10,139 bases of DNA from a bacterium (GTDB taxonomy: Bacteria; Latescibacterota; UBA2968; GCA-2709665): contig JAQCGA010000096.1 in assembly GCA_027619145.1 (NCBI GenBank), positions 1-10,139 of the forward strand, given 5' to 3'. A program made the position numbers and the translations under genes. The notes under the pieces were generated by a model. The model searched no databases, was not told where the DNA came from, and was given only the letters and a program-made list of their open reading frames with translations. Shown here one piece after another: positions 7,606 to 10,139 of this stretch. The number at the start of each line of letters is the position of its first letter. The stretch's first letter is position 1.

Positions 7606-8258
7606 TGTTCGTCCCCTCCCAGGTAAGAGCGTTCGATGCCGAAGATAATGCGTAAAGATGTAGCAACGGCCCCCAGGCTTACGCCCAGCAAAATGCCACG
7701 TCTGGCCGCGAGGTTGGGAACGGCCATTAACCATTGGGAAATGGTGGGCAGGTGTTCGGAAAGATAGGCACCCACGGGTACACGCCCCAGCATGACGAGG
7801 ATGGCAGCCAGGAGCAAGATGGCGGCTTCAGCGGACCGGGCGCGGAAGGTACGGTATGCTGCCGAGGCGATGAAGAAGGCGAGGAGGGAGAACATGGTGG
7901 CACCGCCGGCTACGTGGATGTGTGTGTACATCCAGTTCAGGTCCAGGCCGTTGCCTTCCGCAAGCGGTTGGAAGGGGCCGTTTCCGTTGTTGTAGACGGA
8001 CAGGAGAAAGGTGATCCCGAAGCCAATGAAGGTGATGAGGCTGTAGCCCCATCCGGCAATTTTACGGCGCATACGGTTCCAGTGCATGTGCAGCAGGCTG
8101 TGGATGCCCAGAAAAAGAGCAAAGGCCGCAATAATGCGGTACCAGGTGGAGGTTTCCGTTTCCACTGCGTGAGCAACGGGGATGTAGTAAGTGAAAATAC
8201 CGATCATGCCGGCGAGGAAGGCGATGATCAGTGGGAGGGTGCGCTGGAGGAATAGCAT
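7602..8258 (-). CDS. Conserved six-helix membrane protein of unknown function
   Basis: A 218-residue integral membrane protein with hydrophobic segments at about 8-26, 39-57, 70-88, 114-134, 144-160 and 188-207. Several His sit at helix boundaries (H53, H57 and H59 in HSLLHMHW; H113 and H115 in THIHVAGG), and GATMFSLLAFF (118-128) follows, which suggests a conserved functional patch. Metal or haem binding is only a possibility, not shown. The arginine-rich loop NRMRRK (61-66) should face the cytoplasm. The ATG at 8258 is preceded by GGAG about 8 nt upstream and by a strong promoter at 8335-8307. Its stop overlaps the start of the next gene as ATGA. Confidence 0.84.
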   Translation of the reverse strand: MLFLQRTLPLIIAFLAGMIGIFTYYIPVAHAVETETSTWYRIIAAFALFLGIHSLLHMHWNRMRRKIAGWGYSLITFIGFGITFLLSVYNNGNGPFQPLAEGNGLDLNWMYTHIHVAGGATMFSLLAFFIASAAYRTFRARSAEAAILLLAAILVMLGRVPVGAYLSEHLPTISQWLMAVPNLAARRGILLGVSLGAVATSLRIIFGIERSYLGGDEQ

Positions 8259-8273
8259 CGGAGGGTCTCCGAG

Positions 8274-8301
8274 GTGCGGTGGGGGTGCGGTGGGGGTGCG
8301 T
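8274..8301. repeat. Tandem 11-bp G-rich repeat in the 5' leader
   Basis: GTGCGGTGGGG occurs twice in perfect tandem (8274-8284 and 8285-8295), followed by a partial third copy (GTGCGT). It fills the region between the promoter and the ribosome site of the six-helix gene, so the transcript leader is C-rich and the plus strand G-rich. The G-runs could allow a weak quadruplex on the non-transcript strand. Confidence 0.7.
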
Positions 8302-8306
8302 GAAAA

Positions 8307-8335
8307 ATTATCAATTGAAAATTAGCAATTGTCAA
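8307..8335 (-). promoter_or_regulatory. Strong sigma70-type promoter before the three coupled membrane genes
   Basis: On the minus strand a perfect TTGACA (8335-8330) is followed after 17 nt by GATAAT (8312-8307), eleven of twelve consensus bases. Transcription would begin near 8300, giving a leader of about 40 nt to the ATG at 8258. A second TTGACA lies 7 bp upstream (8342-8337) because the site is inside a heptamer repeat. This is the best promoter in the window and suggests that the six-helix gene and its followers can be transcribed apart from the genes upstream. Confidence 0.6.
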
Positions 8336-8346
8336 TTGTCAATTGT
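8326..8346. repeat. Tandem heptamer repeat CAATTGT (three copies)
   Basis: Three perfect copies of CAATTGT (8326-8346), with a related TCAATTGA at 8311-8318. Read on the minus strand the array is ACAATTG repeated, which creates TTGACA at each junction. Each unit contains the palindrome CAATTG. Arrays of this kind occur as variable intergenic repeats in several bacterial groups. Confidence 0.75.
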
Positions 8347-8351
8347 CTGGT

Positions 8352-9524
8352 TTAGTAAGAAGTGAAGATATGGGTCAGCCAGGAGTAGCCCAGGGTGGAC
8401 AGGGCGGTGCCCAGCAGGAGCACGGCGATGAAGATGCCTTTGCCCAGGTCCTGGCCTTTGAGGCTGCCTAGCAGTTTGGGGTCGCGAGAGAGATAGGCGC
8501 TGGCTGCGTAGAGCTCTTCGCCCATCAGAGTATAGTCGCAGGTGGTAATGAAAAAGGGTAACTGGGTATACGAATCGGTGGCGGCGATCTGTATGGCACC
8601 GGTGGTGGAGCCGGTTTCGGCCAGCAACAGGGATTCTGCGTAGAAATAGCCCACCAGGAGGTTTGCGGCGGGTTTTTCGCGGACCATCATGCCTTCCAGA
8701 GCAGCGGCGTAGCTGAACTGGTCTGCTGCGGCCAGGAAGACGTTGTCCGGGTTGAAGGCGTCCGGGCGTCCGGATTCGATGCAGGCTTCTTTGACCACTT
8801 CCTGACTCACGGACATCACAATGGGGTCCCGGTTGCCCACTTTTAATTGTGTATCGTACTGGGCGGTGCGGCGTGCGACCTGGCCCAGGATGTTGACGGC
8901 GGCAATGGTGGAGGGGCTACCCATATCCTGGAGGCCGTGAATGAAGAGGACGGGTTTGCCCATTTCGGTTGCGCGACCCAGGGCAGCCAGGCGGCGGATG
9001 TGCAGGTTTTTGCGCCGGGCAATGCCAATGTAGAACAGGATGGTGGCAGAGAAGAGGCTTCCCAGGATGAAGTTGTTGAGCTTGGACCAATCGAAGAAGT
9101 TTCCGGCAGCCTGGGCGTGGACGATTGGGCTCTGGGCCTGGCCGAGGGTGATCTGGAATACATAGGGTTTGTTATTTTGAAGGGGGATTTTTTCTGTGTC
9201 TGCAGAGGTGGCGTAGGATTTGATGTGGGCGAACAGGCGATCGTCGTTTTCAGGAGTATGCCCGAAGGTTGCCGGTTCGGTCGATTGCAGCGGGGCGGCT
9301 GCCGCATCTATTTCTGTTGCGGTATAAAACGGCCCTTCCGGACTTTCTGCAATGAGAATGAGGTAGCGCGCTCCTGGAATGAGGGATTCTGCGCGGCGCC
9401 AGGTAAGAGTAATGCTGCGGCCCTGGTCGTTGGGCGTGTCGAAGGCGCGGACGTCTTCGGGGGCCTGAGCATAGGTGTGTCCGGCGCAAAGGAAGAGGGC
9501 GAAGATGAGGGCCAGGCGGTTCAT
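8352..9524 (-). CDS. Signal-peptide, FN3-like, membrane-anchored protein with a DUF6754-type domain
   Basis: A 390-residue protein. Residues 1-19 form a signal peptide (NRLALIFALFLCAG, cut probably after TYA). Residues about 21-137 resemble a fibronectin type III module (SITLTWRRAE, RYLILIAESPEGPF). A helix at about 151-169 is followed by RRKNLHIRR, so the following domain should be cytoplasmic, and a last helix covers about 363-380. The 172-360 domain matches my memory of DUF6754, with PVLFIHGLQDMGSPST (191-206), NRDPIVM (231-237), GRPDAFNPDNVF (252-263), REKPAANLLVG (282-292) and ELYAASAYLSRDPKLLGSLKGQ; the exact family name needs a profile search. Its biochemical role is unknown. I use the ATG at 9524, with AAAGG upstream, because it begins the signal peptide; an in-frame ATG at 9569 lies in a palindrome. 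The preceding gene ends 72 bp upstream. Confidence 0.85.
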   Translation of the reverse strand: MNRLALIFALFLCAGHTYAQAPEDVRAFDTPNDQGRSITLTWRRAESLIPGARYLILIAESPEGPFYTATEIDAAAAPLQSTEPATFGHTPENDDRLFAHIKSYATSADTEKIPLQNNKPYVFQITLGQAQSPIVHAQAAGNFFDWSKLNNFILGSLFSATILFYIGIARRKNLHIRRLAALGRATEMGKPVLFIHGLQDMGSPSTIAAVNILGQVARRTAQYDTQLKVGNRDPIVMSVSQEVVKEACIESGRPDAFNPDNVFLAAADQFSYAAALEGMMVREKPAANLLVGYFYAESLLLAETGSTTGAIQIAATDSYTQLPFFITTCDYTLMGEELYAASAYLSRDPKLLGSLKGQDLGKGIFIAVLLLGTALSTLGYSWLTHIFTSY

Positions 9525-9557
9525 TGGGAGAACCTTTCGGGCGTTTGTCTCATTGGT

Positions 9558-9579
9558 GGGGCGAGGCATGCCTCGTCCC
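9558..9579. repeat. Palindromic element between the KOW-like and DUF6754-like genes
   Basis: CGAGGCATGCCTCG is a perfect 14-bp palindrome, extended by a G-T pair and three G-C pairs to 22 bp (GGGG...TCCC). No T-tract follows on the minus strand, so it is not a standard terminator. It may be a dispersed repeat or an RNA hairpin that tunes expression of the downstream gene. Confidence 0.6.
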
Positions 9580-9596
9580 TACGGTAGGTGTATGGA

Positions 9597-10139
9597 TCAT
9601 TCTTCGATGCGTTCTACGTTGGCGCGAGGAACAATGGCGCGGACGCCGTCTTCGAATTCTATTTCCAGGACGCGTACCTGCGTTTCAGATTCGAGCGATT
9701 GTAATTTCGGGGGCAGGGCGGTTACCGTTCCAATGCGGCCGAAAAAGGGCGTTCGGATGGCGCGAACCTGGGCACCTATGGAGAGGCCAATCTGGATTTC
9801 AGCGGATTGAGGTGTGGGTTTTGCGGCTGGATTTGGGATGATGATTTCTGGGCGCAAAACCCCGGCGCGGATTTGCGTGGCACCGGAAATGGAGGCTTCT
9901 TTGCCATTGTTCTCTTTCAGGATGTCGAAGGTTTTTCTGGCCATTGCAATTTCACCGAAGCCTTCGGTGAGGATTACGGTGAGGCCGATGGATTCTGCGC
10001 CTGTAATGGCCACGCCCAGGTCGTGACCGAGCAGGTTGCGCAGGTCTCCGTCTCGAATGCCGCCTCCCAGAATACCCGTGGCTCCAACTTCGATTGCTCG
10101 GTGGATCACATCCAGGGTAATCAATCCGCCACCCACGAT
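9597..10139 (-). CDS. Conserved protein with C-terminal KOW-like module (N-terminus off the window)
   Basis: The frame enters from the right edge and gives at least 180 codons before TGA at 9599-9597. The ATG at 10136 is probably internal, since the codon before it is also open and the text there (GGGLITLDVIHRAIEVGATG) already looks like the middle of a conserved domain. Highly patterned segments include GILGGGIRDGDLRNLLG, GVAITGAESIGL, TEGFGEIAMARKTFD and GATQIRAGVLRPEIIIP. The last 60 or so residues (GAQVRAIRTPFFGRIG, then EDGVRAIVPRANVE) look like a KOW/SH3 barrel of the sort found in NusG and ribosomal proteins. No signal peptide or helix is seen in this part, so it is probably cytoplasmic. 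Only 72 bp separate it from the DUF6754-like gene, so they may be co-transcribed. The function is unknown; RNA or ribosome binding is only a guess from the KOW-like fold. Confidence 0.82.
   Translation of the reverse strand: MVGGGLITLDVIHRAIEVGATGILGGGIRDGDLRNLLGHDLGVAITGAESIGLTVILTEGFGEIAMARKTFDILKENNGKEASISGATQIRAGVLRPEIIIPNPAAKPTPQSAEIQIGLSIGAQVRAIRTPFFGRIGTVTALPPKLQSLESETQVRVLEIEFEDGVRAIVPRANVERIEE

Noticed and set aside
8307..8346. Short repeats considered as a CRISPR array
   Set aside because: The heptamers are directly tandem without spacers and no cas gene is present.
9525..9569. Start of the DUF6754-like protein at 9569
   Set aside because: It would place 15 polar residues before the signal peptide and begins inside the palindrome; the ATG at 9524 begins a normal signal peptide.
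8847..9587. Plus-strand open frame of 246 codons
   Set aside because: It mirrors the DUF6754-like gene, is Gly/Glu-rich and lacks any recognisable motif.

Overview
All supported genes in this window lie on the minus strand, so the map reads from right to left. The organism is most likely a Gram-negative (diderm) bacterium. The leftmost gene encodes a secreted protein ending in an outer-membrane-type beta-barrel, and two other proteins have signal peptides or paired membrane anchors. Moderate GC content, a protease/TolB-propeller/barrel fusion, dispersed palindromic repeats and an uncharacterised membrane operon suggest a deep-branching, mostly uncultured lineage (FCB or Latescibacter-like). 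That placement is inference; there is no rRNA or marker gene here.

Right part (10139-6041), probably a five-gene cluster. In transcription order it holds: the C-terminal part of a conserved protein of unknown function ending in a KOW-like SH3 module (10139-9597); a signal-peptide, FN3-like, membrane-anchored protein with what looks like a DUF6754 domain (9524-8352); a six-helix membrane protein (8258-7602); a doubly anchored protein with a large presumably periplasmic domain (7605-6760); and a seven-helix membrane protein (6763-6041). The last three are joined by ATGA stop/start overlaps. A strong sigma70-type promoter sits before the six-helix gene, built inside a tandem heptamer repeat. The anchored domains of the second and fourth genes share a spaced motif pattern and may be distant relatives. 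This cluster is the best candidate in the window for an undescribed membrane system.

Middle part (5941-3936): two adjacent ABC-transporter ATPases of the oligopeptide/nickel family (OppD-like, then OppF-like), 2 nt apart. No permease or substrate-binding gene is nearby.

Intergenic part (3935-3559), about 380 bp: two REP-like palindromes whose loops are reverse complements of each other, a perfect hairpin followed by nine T that points along the plus strand where no gene is visible, a 16-bp dyad, and the promoter of the leftmost gene.

Left part (3558-1, running off the edge): one very large gene of at least 1186 codons. It encodes a signal peptide, a gluzincin-type metallopeptidase domain (HELTH plus a downstream Glu), a TolB/PD40-like beta-propeller with an Asp-Ser-Leu repeat linker, and an outer-membrane beta-barrel with an Omp85-like RGY motif and a calcium-loop-like insert.

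No tRNA, rRNA, CRISPR array, insertion sequence or phage gene was seen.
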